Part shown: piece by piece, positions 9,935-17,564 of the stretch
Position numbering within the stretch: the stretch's first letter is position 1
Layout of the letters: every line of letters starts with the position of its first letter
Assembly: GCA_016194935.1 (NCBI GenBank)
Contig: JACQAO010000068.1
Span: 18,170 to 82,169 of the forward strand
Reading direction: 5' to 3'
Origin: Betaproteobacteria bacterium
GTDB lineage: Bacteria > Pseudomonadota > Gammaproteobacteria > Burkholderiales > Rhodocyclaceae
Length of the DNA: 64,000 nt
Program-made: the position numbers and the translations under genes
The notes under the pieces: generated by a model
Seen by the model: the letters and a program-made list of their open reading frames with translations, nothing else
Told to the model about the DNA's origin: nothing
Database searches by the model: none

Positions 9935-11392
9935 TTGGAATTCCTCCTCGTCCTCGGCTTTCCCCTGCTCGGCGGCATCGCGCTGGCGCTGACCGGTCAC
10001 TGGAAACGCGCCGCCGAGATCAACGCGGCGTTCAGCCTGCTTACCCTGCTCGCCGCCATCTTCCTCACCGTGAACGTCGTCGAGCACGGCCCGCAACTGC
10101 TGTATGACGAACAGATTTTCATCGACCCCCTGAATGTTTTCCTGGTGGCGCTGACGGCCTTCGTCGGCTTCACCACCTCGTTGTTCTCGCGCCCCTACAT
10201 GCGTATCGAGCATCACCACGGACGCCTCACCACGGGCCGTCTGCGGCTGTATCACAGCATGTTCCAACTGTTCATGTTCACCATGCTGCTGGCGCTGACC
10301 ACCAACAATATGGGCATCCTGTGGGTGGCGATGGAAGCGGCAACGCTGACCACGGTGCTGCTGGTCTCGCTCTACCGGACTGCTGCTTCACTGGAGGCGG
10401 CGTGGAAATATTTCATCCTGTGCGGCGTCGGCATTGCCCAAGCGCTGTTCGGCACCATCCTGCTGTTTTTTGCTGCCGAAAAAATTCTCGGCCACGAAGG
10501 CGGCGCGCTGTTATGGACGCACCTGGATGCGGTCAAGGGGCAACTCGAACCGGCGGTGATGTCCTTGGCATTCGTCTTCCTGCTGGTCGGTTATGGCGCC
10601 AAGGTCGGCCTGGCGCCGCTGCATAACTGGCTGCCCGATGCCCATGCCGAAGGCCCGACCCCTGTGTCGGCGGTGCTCTCCGGCCTGCTGCTGAATGTCG
10701 CGCTGTATGCGGTCTTGCGCTGCAAAGTGCTGGCCGACGGCGCGCTGCACAGCAGTCTGGCCGGCCTGCTGATGATGGGCTTCGGCCTGCTGTCGGTGGT
10801 AGTGGCGGCTTTCTTTCTGTCGCGCCAGAAGGACATCAAGCGGATGTTTGCCTATTCCTCAATTGAGCACATGGGCATCGTCACTTTCGCTTTCGGCATG
10901 GGCGGGCCGGTGGCGAATTTCGCCGGTCTTTTGCACATGACGGTACACAGCCTGACCAAGTCGGCGATATTTTTCGCCGTCGGCCACGCCACGCAAAAGA
11001 GCGGAACGCAATTGATGGAACACATTCGCGGCCTGATCAAGCTCAGCCCCACCATCGGCTGGGGGCTGATGCTCGGCACCCTGGCGATCCTCGGAATGCC
11101 GCCCTTCGGCGTGTTCGCCAGCGAATTCCTGATCCTCACCACTGCAATGAAACAGCAGCCGTGGGCCACCCCTTTGCTGCTGATGGCGCTGGGCGTGGCT
11201 TTTGCCGCAATTTTCGGCAAGGTGCAGCCGATGGTGTTCGGCGAAAGTGCGCCGGGGTCGCTGCGACTCCTGCCGCACAAACCAGCCATGCTGCCAGTGT
11301 TCATGCATCTGGGTCTGGTGCTGATGCTCGGCCTGTGGATACCTCCCTACCTGGCCGAGTGGTATCGTCAGGCAGCCAGGTTCATCGGATAA
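9935..11392 (+). CDS. hyfF: Hydrogenase-4 component F-like antiporter-type subunit (TTG start)
   Basis: 485 residues, second antiporter-like subunit of the cluster (NuoN/HyfF type). Start is TTG at 9935: AAGGAGG (9921-9927) lies seven bases before it and no in-frame ATG gives a better N-terminus. Channel residues are intact: E134 (VAMEAATLTT) and K223 (GYGAKVGLAPLHNWLPDAH). With HyfB it makes two predicted ion channels, one fewer than the HyfBDF set of Escherichia coli hydrogenase 4. Inner membrane; three bases separate it from hyfG. Confidence 0.93.
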   Translation: MEFLLVLGFPLLGGIALALTGHWKRAAEINAAFSLLTLLAAIFLTVNVVEHGPQLLYDEQIFIDPLNVFLVALTAFVGFTTSLFSRPYMRIEHHHGRLTTGRLRLYHSMFQLFMFTMLLALTTNNMGILWVAMEAATLTTVLLVSLYRTAASLEAAWKYFILCGVGIAQALFGTILLFFAAEKILGHEGGALLWTHLDAVKGQLEPAVMSLAFVFLLVGYGAKVGLAPLHNWLPDAHAEGPTPVSAVLSGLLLNVALYAVLRCKVLADGALHSSLAGLLMMGFGLLSVVVAAFFLSRQKDIKRMFAYSSIEHMGIVTFAFGMGGPVANFAGLLHMTVHSLTKSAIFFAVGHATQKSGTQLMEHIRGLIKLSPTIGWGLMLGTLAILGMPPFGVFASEFLILTTAMKQQPWATPLLLMALGVAFAAIFGKVQPMVFGESAPGSLRLLPHKPAMLPVFMHLGLVLMLGLWIPPYLAEWYRQAARFIG

Positions 11393-11395
11393 GCC

Positions 11396-12958
11396 ATGCG
11401 ATTCCTCGACCAGAATCTGGAATTCACGCGCCTGCCCGGCGCACTGGAGTCTTTTCACGCCAACGCCGATGAAACCCAACTATCGGCCTTTGCCGCTGCG
11501 GTGAAGCAAACGGGCGGACGCTTCGTCGCGCTGTGGGGCAGTGACGAACGGAAACGGAATTCAAATGCTGGCGGCTACGCGGTGCATGTGGCGTTCGGCA
11601 TCGCCGAAGGTCTGGCGCTGGTAACGCTGCCGATGCACGCAGAAAACCCCGAGTATCCCGATCTCTCAGAAATTTTTCCTGCGGCGAACCGCCTCCAGCG
11701 CACCTGCTTCGATCTGCTCGGCATCCGCGCCCGCGGCGGCGATCAGCGTCCCTGGCTGCGCCACGCCAACTGGCCTGCCGACTACTTCCCGCTGCGCCGC
11801 GATGTCGATGGCGCGCGGCAGTTCGAAGCGCACAACGAGGACTATGCCTTCGTCCGCGTCGAGGGCGACGGCGTGCACGAGATTCCGGTCGGGCCGATCC
11901 ACGCCGGCATCATCGAGCCTGGCCACTTCCGTTTTTCCATCGTCGGCGAAAAAGTCTTGCGCCTGGAACAGCGTCTCGGCTGGACCCACAAGGGCATCGA
12001 AAAGCGTTTCGAACAACTGCCGCTGGCCGAAGCCCACAAACTGGCCGGTCGTGTTTCCGGCGACTCGACCGTCGCCTTTGCCTGGGCTTACTGCCTCGCT
12101 GCGGAGTCGCTTGCCGCTTGCACTCCGCCGCCGCGGGCGCTGTGGCTGCGCGCCCTGCTGCTGGAGCGCGAGCGTGTCGCCAACCATCTCGGCGACCTCG
12201 GCGCTCTCGGCAACGACGCTGCGCTATCTTTCGGTCTCGCCCAGTTTCTGCGCCTCAAAGAAGACTGGCTGCGCCTGTCGGGCGAGCTGTTCGGGCATCG
12301 CTTCATGATGGACGCCATTGTCCCCGGCGGCGTCGCCCGCGACCTGCCCGGCGGCGCCAGCGAAAAAATCGCCCGTCAGTGCAATGCCATCGAGCGCGAA
12401 GTACGCATCCTCAAAAACATCTACGACGAACACGCCGGCTTGCAGGATCGCTTCCTCACCACCGGTCGACTGAATCCGGCTTTGGCTTCCGCGTTGAGCA
12501 TCAGCGGACTGGCCGGTCGCGCCAGCAGCCAGGCCTGGGATCTGCGCACGCAATTTCCCATCACCCCCTACGACCAACTCGACGTGCGCATCGCCACGCA
12601 TCGCAACGGCGATGTCGCCGCGCGCGTCACGCTGCGCTTCGAGGAAGTGTTCGAATCGCTGCGCTTGACCCGCATCATCCTGACGCAATTGCTGGAGAAT
12701 AAAAGCACGGAGTATTTCGCCCCGCTCCCGGCAGCGCCGGACGGCGCATTCGGCCTGGGCTGGATCGAAGGCTGGCGCGGCGACGTGCTGGTGGCGCTGG
12801 AGGCTGGGCCGGCGGGCAGCATCCGCCGCTGCCATTGTCACGATTCCTCGACACGCACCTGGCCAGCGCTGGAACATGCCGTCATGGGCAACATCGTGCC
12901 GGATTTTCCGCTGATCAATAAATCCTTCAACCTGTCCTACAGCGGACAGGATCTCTAA
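11396..12958 (+). CDS. hyfG: HyfG-like large subunit (NuoC-NuoD fusion) lacking NiFe-site cysteines
   Basis: 520 residues. Residues 1-140 are a NuoC/HycE N-terminal domain (YPDLSEIFPAANRLQR...WPADYFPLRRD); the rest is the NuoD/hydrogenase large-subunit fold (IPVGPIHAGIIEPGHFRF, THKGIEKRFEQ). In true group 4 hydrogenases RxCGxC follows here; this protein has RVSGDS (S221, S224). The C-terminal DPCxxC is also absent: the protein ends ...NKSFNLSYSGQDL, and no maturation tail follows. It therefore cannot hold a NiFe centre. It fits the energy-converting hydrogenase-related (Ehr) class, where the site may bind another redox partner. No hyp maturation genes are nearby. Function of Ehr is not known. 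Confidence 0.9.
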   Translation: MRFLDQNLEFTRLPGALESFHANADETQLSAFAAAVKQTGGRFVALWGSDERKRNSNAGGYAVHVAFGIAEGLALVTLPMHAENPEYPDLSEIFPAANRLQRTCFDLLGIRARGGDQRPWLRHANWPADYFPLRRDVDGARQFEAHNEDYAFVRVEGDGVHEIPVGPIHAGIIEPGHFRFSIVGEKVLRLEQRLGWTHKGIEKRFEQLPLAEAHKLAGRVSGDSTVAFAWAYCLAAESLAACTPPPRALWLRALLLERERVANHLGDLGALGNDAALSFGLAQFLRLKEDWLRLSGELFGHRFMMDAIVPGGVARDLPGGASEKIARQCNAIEREVRILKNIYDEHAGLQDRFLTTGRLNPALASALSISGLAGRASSQAWDLRTQFPITPYDQLDVRIATHRNGDVAARVTLRFEEVFESLRLTRIILTQLLENKSTEYFAPLPAAPDGAFGLGWIEGWRGDVLVALEAGPAGSIRRCHCHDSSTRTWPALEHAVMGNIVPDFPLINKSFNLSYSGQDL

Positions 12959-13035
12959 CTCGCATGGTCGCCAAGCTCTCCCCTGTGCCATGAAATCGTT
13001 CGAAGCAATAAACACCCGCCCCTCCCGTCCGTCCA

Positions 13036-13088
13036 CGGCAGGCTTTGCACAGCCTGCCGGCGTCGGCGGCGCGGAGCAGTGCTCCGCG
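13036..13088. repeat. Two adjacent strong hairpins in the hyfG-hyfI gap
   Basis: Within the 235-bp gap between hyfG and hyfI lie two perfect inverted repeats: CGGCAGGCT/AGCCTGCCG (13036-13059, 6-base loop) and CGCGGAGC/GCTCCGCG (13070-13088, 3-base loop). Neither is followed by a T-run, so they are not typical terminators; they could pause ribosome-free RNA polymerase, stabilise the upstream mRNA or be a dispersed repeat. I see no gene in this gap. Confidence 0.6.
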
Positions 13089-13193
13089 AAACCCCGCCTT
13101 CGCCCCCTCACGGGGAGGCGACTAACTTGCTCGCTACGCTCGTCGGGTTACTCAGCGCTTAATTTCGCTATTTCACGTTAAACAGACCCGGCT

Positions 13194-13727
13194 ATGTACC
13201 AACTGCTCAAACAAATCCTCGTCACCGGTATCAAAACCGAAGCGCCGCCCGTCGCCGACGATGCCTTGCGTGTCACGACGCAACGGCTGGAGCAGGCGAT
13301 GCTGAAAACGTTAGGCCGGGCGCTGGTGATCCGGCATATCGACGCCGGCTCCTGCAACGGCTGCGAGCTGGAGATTCATGCGCTCGGCAATCCTTATTAC
13401 AACCTGGAAGCGCTGGGCATCAGGTTCGCCGCCAGTCCCCGCCACGCCGACCTGTTGCTGGTCACCGGCCCGGTTGCCAGCAATATGGTTGTCGCCCTGC
13501 AACGCGCCTACGAAGCCACCCCGGCGCCCAAGCTGGTGGTGGCGGTGGGCGACTGCGGCTGCAATACTGGCAACTGCGCTGGCAACAGCGGTGGCATTTT
13601 CGGCGAGAGCTACGCCAGTCGCGGCAAAGTTGCCAATGTCATTCCGGTGGATGTGGCAGTACCCGGTTGCCCGCCGACGCCGCTGGCGCTGATGCAGGGC
13701 ATCCTCACCGCAATCAGTGGAAAGTAA
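13194..13727 (+). CDS. hyfI: HyfI/NuoB-like small subunit with one [4Fe-4S] cluster
   Basis: 177 residues, NuoB/HycG/HyfI family, soluble, expected to dock on HyfG. Cluster ligands are kept: C54 and C57 (GSCNGCE), C121 or C123 (GDCGC) and C159 (VPGCPP). So the small subunit retains the proximal cluster although the partner large subunit has lost its metal site. The ferredoxin-like HyfH that normally wires this cluster to an electron donor is not encoded in the cluster, leaving the redox partner unknown. The start ATG lacks an obvious Shine-Dalgarno sequence. Confidence 0.93.
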   Translation: MYQLLKQILVTGIKTEAPPVADDALRVTTQRLEQAMLKTLGRALVIRHIDAGSCNGCELEIHALGNPYYNLEALGIRFAASPRHADLLLVTGPVASNMVVALQRAYEATPAPKLVVAVGDCGCNTGNCAGNSGGIFGESYASRGKVANVIPVDVAVPGCPPTPLALMQGILTAISGK

Positions 13728-13741
13728 GCACAACGCATCGC

Positions 13742-14014
13742 ATGGAATCACGCCGCCTCATCATCCAGGGTATCGTGCAAGGCGTCGCCTACCGCTACCA
13801 TATGACCGAAGCGGCGCGCGCCCTGGGTGTGTGCGGCTGGGTAAGAAACCGCAGTGACGGCACAGTCGAAGCCCTGGTCAGCGGCGACGCCGCTGCCGTC
13901 GCCGCCATCATCGCCTGGGCCCGCCACGGCCCGCCTTCTGCCCGTGTCAGCCATGTCGCGGTGGAAATGGCGGAGGAGTCTGGTGAAGTATTCATGCAAC
14001 GGCCCGGCATATAG
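13742..14014 (+). CDS. acyP: Acylphosphatase
   Basis: 90 residues from ATG 13742, 14 bp after hyfI. It hydrolyses acyl phosphates such as acetyl or carbamoyl phosphate in the cytosol. The phosphate-binding loop is GIVQGVAYRYH, with the catalytic Arg, and GWVRN carries the catalytic Asn. Length and both motifs fit the family. It may be read through from the hyf-like genes by position only; no functional link is evident. Confidence 0.93.
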   Translation: MESRRLIIQGIVQGVAYRYHMTEAARALGVCGWVRNRSDGTVEALVSGDAAAVAAIIAWARHGPPSARVSHVAVEMAEESGEVFMQRPGI

Positions 14015-14022
14015 AAAAATAC

Positions 14023-14865
14023 TCACTCTTCCCTCTTTACCAGTTTTTTCTTGCTTGGGGGCAGATAGTTCTCTGTCGAAACCACTTTCCTTCCGGTTTT
14101 ACCTTCCAGTTCCAGCCTTGCCTTTTTGGCGATGCCACCGCCGGTTTTCGCCGCAGCCTCATTCTCGTTCATGCCGGTGGCCTCAATGCTCTCGGCTATC
14201 TGGCGCGTGGATAATTCCGCCAACGCGGTAAAGATCAGTTCGGCTTCGCTCATATGGTCGCGCAGGTTTTGCGTCTTCAACCCCTTCATCGCCTTATGCG
14301 CTTTCACATCCACCTCGGCCCACTCCTGATGAATGATATTGGTGAGGATCGCGTATTCCTCGCCTTCCTTGATATCGTGGTTCGCCCAGTAATCGGTCAG
14401 CTTGTTGCGCGTCTCCTGCCCGGTCATGCGCTGCTGTATCCACTTCTGGCTGCGGCCATGCTTTTGCCAGGTCTCGCGGGCGCGATCCAGCGAACGGGCG
14501 GGGTCGGCCAACTCCTGCATCCGCTCATAGCCCACCTTCGCCAGCCACAACTTGATCGGCTCGGCTTTCGGGCTGGGTACGGATTGCACCAACCGCAGCA
14601 GCGTTTCAGGAGTGGCGACATCGGTGAGGTAATTTTTCCCGTCTGCGGCAGGCAATTTCAGTCGGTGACAATTTGTCACCGACTCGCTGCCTTCCTTGCC
14701 CAGCCGCTCTTTCAGCTTGTTCCAGTATTTTCTGGCAGTCTGGTAATCCGGCTGCTGGGTCAGCACCTGCACAATGTCCACCACCGAAAACAACCATGTC
14801 TCCGTCGCCTCGTCATATACGCGGCGGATTTCATGTGCTTCAAAGATGGCTGGCTGGAGTTTCAT
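14023..14865 (-). CDS. Bro-N (antirepressor-like) domain protein
   Basis: 280 residues from the ATG at 14865, which has AAGGAG nine bases upstream; the frame stays open through a tandem repeat further upstream, but that extension is low-complexity. The N-terminal ~110 residues resemble the BRO/phage antirepressor domain (FEAHEIRRVYDEATETWLF, VVDIVQVLTQ). The rest is charged and helical with a Lys-rich tail (PPSKKKLVKREE), compatible with nucleic-acid binding. Related chromosomal proteins occur without a prophage, as here. Role unknown; regulation or phage defence are possible. Confidence 0.75.
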   Translation of the reverse strand: MKLQPAIFEAHEIRRVYDEATETWLFSVVDIVQVLTQQPDYQTARKYWNKLKERLGKEGSESVTNCHRLKLPAADGKNYLTDVATPETLLRLVQSVPSPKAEPIKLWLAKVGYERMQELADPARSLDRARETWQKHGRSQKWIQQRMTGQETRNKLTDYWANHDIKEGEEYAILTNIIHQEWAEVDVKAHKAMKGLKTQNLRDHMSEAELIFTALAELSTRQIAESIEATGMNENEAAAKTGGGIAKKARLELEGKTGRKVVSTENYLPPSKKKLVKREE

Positions 14866-14896
14866 TGTCAGGACTCCTTGTTCATGGATGGTAAAC

Positions 14897-14939
14897 GAAC
14901 CATCCGAACCATCCGAACCATCCGAACCATCCGAACCAT
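14897..14939. repeat. Period-9 tandem repeat GAACCATCC, nearly 5 units
   Basis: Four perfect copies of GAACCATCC (14897-14932) followed by seven bases of a fifth. It sits just upstream of the Bro-N gene, where on the minus strand it would be in the leader. Copy number may vary between strains by slippage. Confidence 0.9.
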
Positions 14940-14959
14940 TCCGCTTTGCGCCTGCTTCC

Positions 14960-15181
14960 CTATTCGGCCCACGCGCGGTTCTCAAGTTCTTCCAGCATGC
15001 GGGCAAACAACTGCTCTGCCTGCGCTGAGAGGTTGTCCTGCTGCTTGTAGGGTTCGAGGCGATCCATCAAGTCCTGATTGATCGGCGCAGTGACAGGCGG
15101 CCCTTCTGGACTGCGGGGTCGTAAAGAGCAGGCATCGAGCGACTCCGACTTATTGATGCGTGTGATCATACGCATTGCCAT
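14960..15181 (-). CDS. Small hypothetical protein (73 residues)
   Basis: Short frame with ATG at 15181, same strand as and 94 bp upstream of the Bro-N gene. The C-terminal half (DRLEPYKQQDNLSAQAEQLFARMLEELE) is predicted helical and amphipathic; the N-terminal half is basic. No family recognised. An inverted repeat lies at the start codon (15181-15210), which would suit autoregulation if the gene is real. Support is position and composition only. Confidence 0.4.
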   Translation of the reverse strand: MAMRMITRINKSESLDACSLRPRSPEGPPVTAPINQDLMDRLEPYKQQDNLSAQAEQLFARMLEELENRAWAE

Positions 15182-15210
15182 CGCCAGATGTCAAACACAG
15201 CCTCTGGCGA
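15181..15210. promoter_or_regulatory. Inverted repeat TCGCCAGA-N14-TCTGGCGA
   Basis: Perfect 8-bp arms (15181-15188 and 15203-15210) directly at the 5' end of the 73-residue frame on the minus strand. Could be an operator or a leader hairpin. Nothing else in the sequence decides between them. Confidence 0.4.
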
Positions 15211-15303
15211 CAGGAACCAGGCCATTGAGAGCGCTCTTTTTTTGGTAAGCAGGCATGCTGGAATCCGTTCAGAACGCCACTGATCTAATTGCATCACGGC
15301 TGT

Positions 15304-15359
15304 TGATATATGTATCAGTTTTTTGCGCGAAATTATGTTTCCGGCTTTGATATGATCAA
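15304..15359 (+). promoter_or_regulatory. Two AT-rich palindromes upstream of sorA
   Basis: TGATA-N4-TATCA (15304-15317) and TTGAT-N3-ATCAA (15347-15359) lie 44-99 bases before the sorA start in a locally AT-rich stretch, and are candidate operator/promoter elements. The rest of the 221-bp gap 15182-15402 contains no gene that I can support. Confidence 0.35.
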
Positions 15360-15402
15360 CTGAAAATGGAAGTCACATAACTGGATTTTTGGGGAGCCAC
15401 TA

Positions 15403-16623
15403 ATGAAAAGTCGTCGATCCTTTCTAAAGAGTACTGGCAGCGGGCTTGCAATCGCTGGCGCCAGTTTGTTTGCGCCAAAGTTCTTGTATGCCGCAGGTCT
15501 GTCTTCGGGAACCATCGAGGCGTCGAGCCTGGAAACGTTGCCTGGCAAGAAGCCTCTGATCAAGCGCAACTACCGTCCGGTGAACTACGAAACACCGGTC
15601 GAGTACTTCGACGACGTCATCACTCCGAACGACCGTTTCTTCGTGCGCTGGCACCTCACCGAGGTTCCTGAAATCACTCCTGCCGATTGGCGGCTCAAGA
15701 TCGGCGGTGAATCCGCCGAGCATCCTTTTGAACTGAGTCTGGAGCAGTTGAAGAAGGATTTCCCGGCGGTCGAGATGACGGCGGTCTGCCAGTGCTCGGG
15801 TAATCGGCGCGGCCTCTCCGATCCCCACGTAGCCGGCGTCGAGTGGGGCTATGGGGCGATGGGCAACGCCCGCTGGAAGGGCGTGCGGCTCAAGGATGTG
15901 CTGGCCAAAGCCGGGATAAAACCGGATGCCGTCGAGATCACTTTTGACGGCGCGGACGGCCCCGCCATCGACAAGACGCCGGATTTCGCCAAGAGCCTGC
16001 CGCTCTGGAAAGCGCTCGACGAGAACGTCCTGATCGCCTATGAAATGAACGGCGAACCCTTGCCGCACCTGAACGGCGGGCCGGCACGCATCATTGTCCC
16101 CGGCTGGACCGCCACTTACTGGGTGAAAAAAATCGTTGCCATCAATGCTGTCGCCAAACCGCTCCAGACTTTCTGGATGAACCCCGCCTACCGGGTGCCG
16201 AAGGGGATGTTTCCGACCGGGGAACGCTTCACTTCCCAGGAAAAGGAAAACGTGCCGACGACACCTATTACCGAGATCGTCGTCAATTCCCTGATCACCA
16301 ATATCAAGGACGGGCAGCGCTTCCATCGTGGCGCCCCTGTCGTCGTCAAGGGCCTTGCCTGGGATGCCGGCTACGGCATCAATCTGGTGGAGGTTTCGAT
16401 TGACGAAGGCAAGACCTGGCAAGCCGCCACGCTGGGCGCAGACCAGGGCCGCTTCTCGTTCCGTTCCTGGCAGTTCTCCTTCAAGCCAACGCAGTCCGGC
16501 AAGCATGTCGTGATGGCCAAGGCATCCAATCGCCAAGGGGCGACGCAGACTTTTGAATTAATCTTTAACCCGGCTGGATATCACAATAATGTGGTTCAGC
16601 GCATCGCCATCCAGGTTGCTTGA
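15403..16623 (+). CDS. sorA: Sulfite:cytochrome c oxidoreductase, molybdopterin subunit
   Basis: 406 residues. Twin-arginine signal (SRRSFLKSTG) at residues 3-12, so it is exported folded to the periplasm. The sulfite-oxidase fold is clear; the molybdenum-ligating cysteine is C131 in VCQCSGNRR, and a C-terminal Mo-co dimerisation domain follows from about residue 285. It oxidises sulfite to sulfate and passes electrons to the cytochrome encoded 11 bp downstream. Start chosen at the ATG preceded by GGGGAG. SorAB is typical of sulfur-oxidising Proteobacteria. Confidence 0.93.
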   Translation: MKSRRSFLKSTGSGLAIAGASLFAPKFLYAAGLSSGTIEASSLETLPGKKPLIKRNYRPVNYETPVEYFDDVITPNDRFFVRWHLTEVPEITPADWRLKIGGESAEHPFELSLEQLKKDFPAVEMTAVCQCSGNRRGLSDPHVAGVEWGYGAMGNARWKGVRLKDVLAKAGIKPDAVEITFDGADGPAIDKTPDFAKSLPLWKALDENVLIAYEMNGEPLPHLNGGPARIIVPGWTATYWVKKIVAINAVAKPLQTFWMNPAYRVPKGMFPTGERFTSQEKENVPTTPITEIVVNSLITNIKDGQRFHRGAPVVVKGLAWDAGYGINLVEVSIDEGKTWQAATLGADQGRFSFRSWQFSFKPTQSGKHVVMAKASNRQGATQTFELIFNPAGYHNNVVQRIAIQVA

Positions 16624-16634
16624 GGAGATATCAC

Positions 16635-16958
16635 ATGAAAAGTCTGACAATATTTTCCATCCTGGGCCTGGCCGCGCTTTCCGCAAGCGCAGTGGCTGGC
16701 GAGGATAAAATTCAACTCAAGCATGGCCCTGGAAGTGAGCTGGTGGCAGCCCATTGCGTCATGTGCCACAGCCTGGACATGATTCAGATCAACTCGCCGT
16801 TCTTGAAGCGCGGGCAATGGGAAGCGACCGTCACCAAGATGAAAAAAGTCATGGGTGCGCCGATCAACGATGAGGATACCGCCAAGATCGTCGACTACCT
16901 GACCAAATACTACGGGGCGGAAACACCTCCAGCACCCCCGGCTGCGGCGAAAAACTAG
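16635..16958 (+). CDS. sorB: Cytochrome c subunit of sulfite dehydrogenase
   Basis: 107 residues from ATG 16635 with GAGGAG just upstream; a TTG at 16620 overlapping the sorA stop is less likely. An N-terminal signal peptide (cleavage near AVAG, about residue 21) precedes one haem c site, C41-V-M-C44-H45. A Met in the MKKVMG stretch is a candidate axial ligand. It accepts electrons from SorA in the periplasm. The stop codon overlaps the convergent DUF3501 stop within the palindrome CTAG. Confidence 0.92.
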   Translation: MKSLTIFSILGLAALSASAVAGEDKIQLKHGPGSELVAAHCVMCHSLDMIQINSPFLKRGQWEATVTKMKKVMGAPINDEDTAKIVDYLTKYYGAETPPAPPAAAKN

Positions 16959-17536
16959 GCCAGATCGGCGACCAGCGTTTCTCTGGTCGCATCAGGCACT
17001 TCCAGGCTGACTGTGTAGTTGGGATGGTCGACGCCCATGCCGATGGCCTGGCCGGACTTGGCGGCGGCTACCATCGCGGGGGTGAGCTCGAAGCGCAGAA
17101 AATGCACTGCGGAAGTCTTGTCGGCGGTGGTGCGCTCCAGGTCTTCGTCGGCAATCGCAAACACTTTGTCATGCCCGGCGACGCGCACCCATATTTTGTC
17201 TTCCACATTTAACAGACGCGCCAGCTCGACCCGGCGCTGCGCTTCGTCGGGATATTCGATCAGCATGGTGGCTTTCCAATTCGCGCCGTCCGGTACCAGC
17301 GGCCCGTAGACGCTGATTTCGTCCTGGATGCCCTGTTCCTCGAAAATTTTCTCGATGCGCAGCATTTCCTGTATCTGATAACGCACCGTCTGTTCGTCCT
17401 CGAACAGCAAGTTGATATGTTCACCGAGGGCCACACTGCGCAAGCGGCGGTGGGGAATGATCTTTGCGCGCAGCGCCGGGCGCTCCCGCGCATAAGCTTC
17501 GAGCGACATGAGACTGTCGCGGGTAATCTTGCTCAC
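16955..17536 (-). CDS. DUF3501 family protein
   Basis: 193 residues, soluble, acidic, no signal peptide or cysteines suited to metal binding. Sequence fits DUF3501 (SLEAYARERPALRAKIIPHRRLR, INLLFEDEQTVRYQIQEML). The family has no assigned activity but is repeatedly found after a rubrerythrin gene and a CCG-domain Fe-S protein gene, exactly as here (28 bp from the Fe-S gene). It probably acts with those two proteins. It converges on sorB. Confidence 0.88.
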   Translation of the reverse strand: MSKITRDSLMSLEAYARERPALRAKIIPHRRLRSVALGEHINLLFEDEQTVRYQIQEMLRIEKIFEEQGIQDEISVYGPLVPDGANWKATMLIEYPDEAQRRVELARLLNVEDKIWVRVAGHDKVFAIADEDLERTTADKTSAVHFLRFELTPAMVAAAKSGQAIGMGVDHPNYTVSLEVPDATRETLVADLA

Positions 17537-17564
17537 GTATTTCTCCTGAATGGTTTCAAGCTGC

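Noticed and set aside
11396..12958. Functional NiFe hydrogenase / formate hydrogenlyase
   Set aside because: Both Cys pairs for Ni are missing and no hyp maturation or formate dehydrogenase genes are in the window.
12990..13181. 63-residue frame in the hyfG-hyfI gap
   Set aside because: It runs through two hairpins, lacks a ribosome-binding site and is low-complexity.
14897..14939. CRISPR-like array
   Set aside because: Units are 9 bp with no spacers; a simple tandem repeat.
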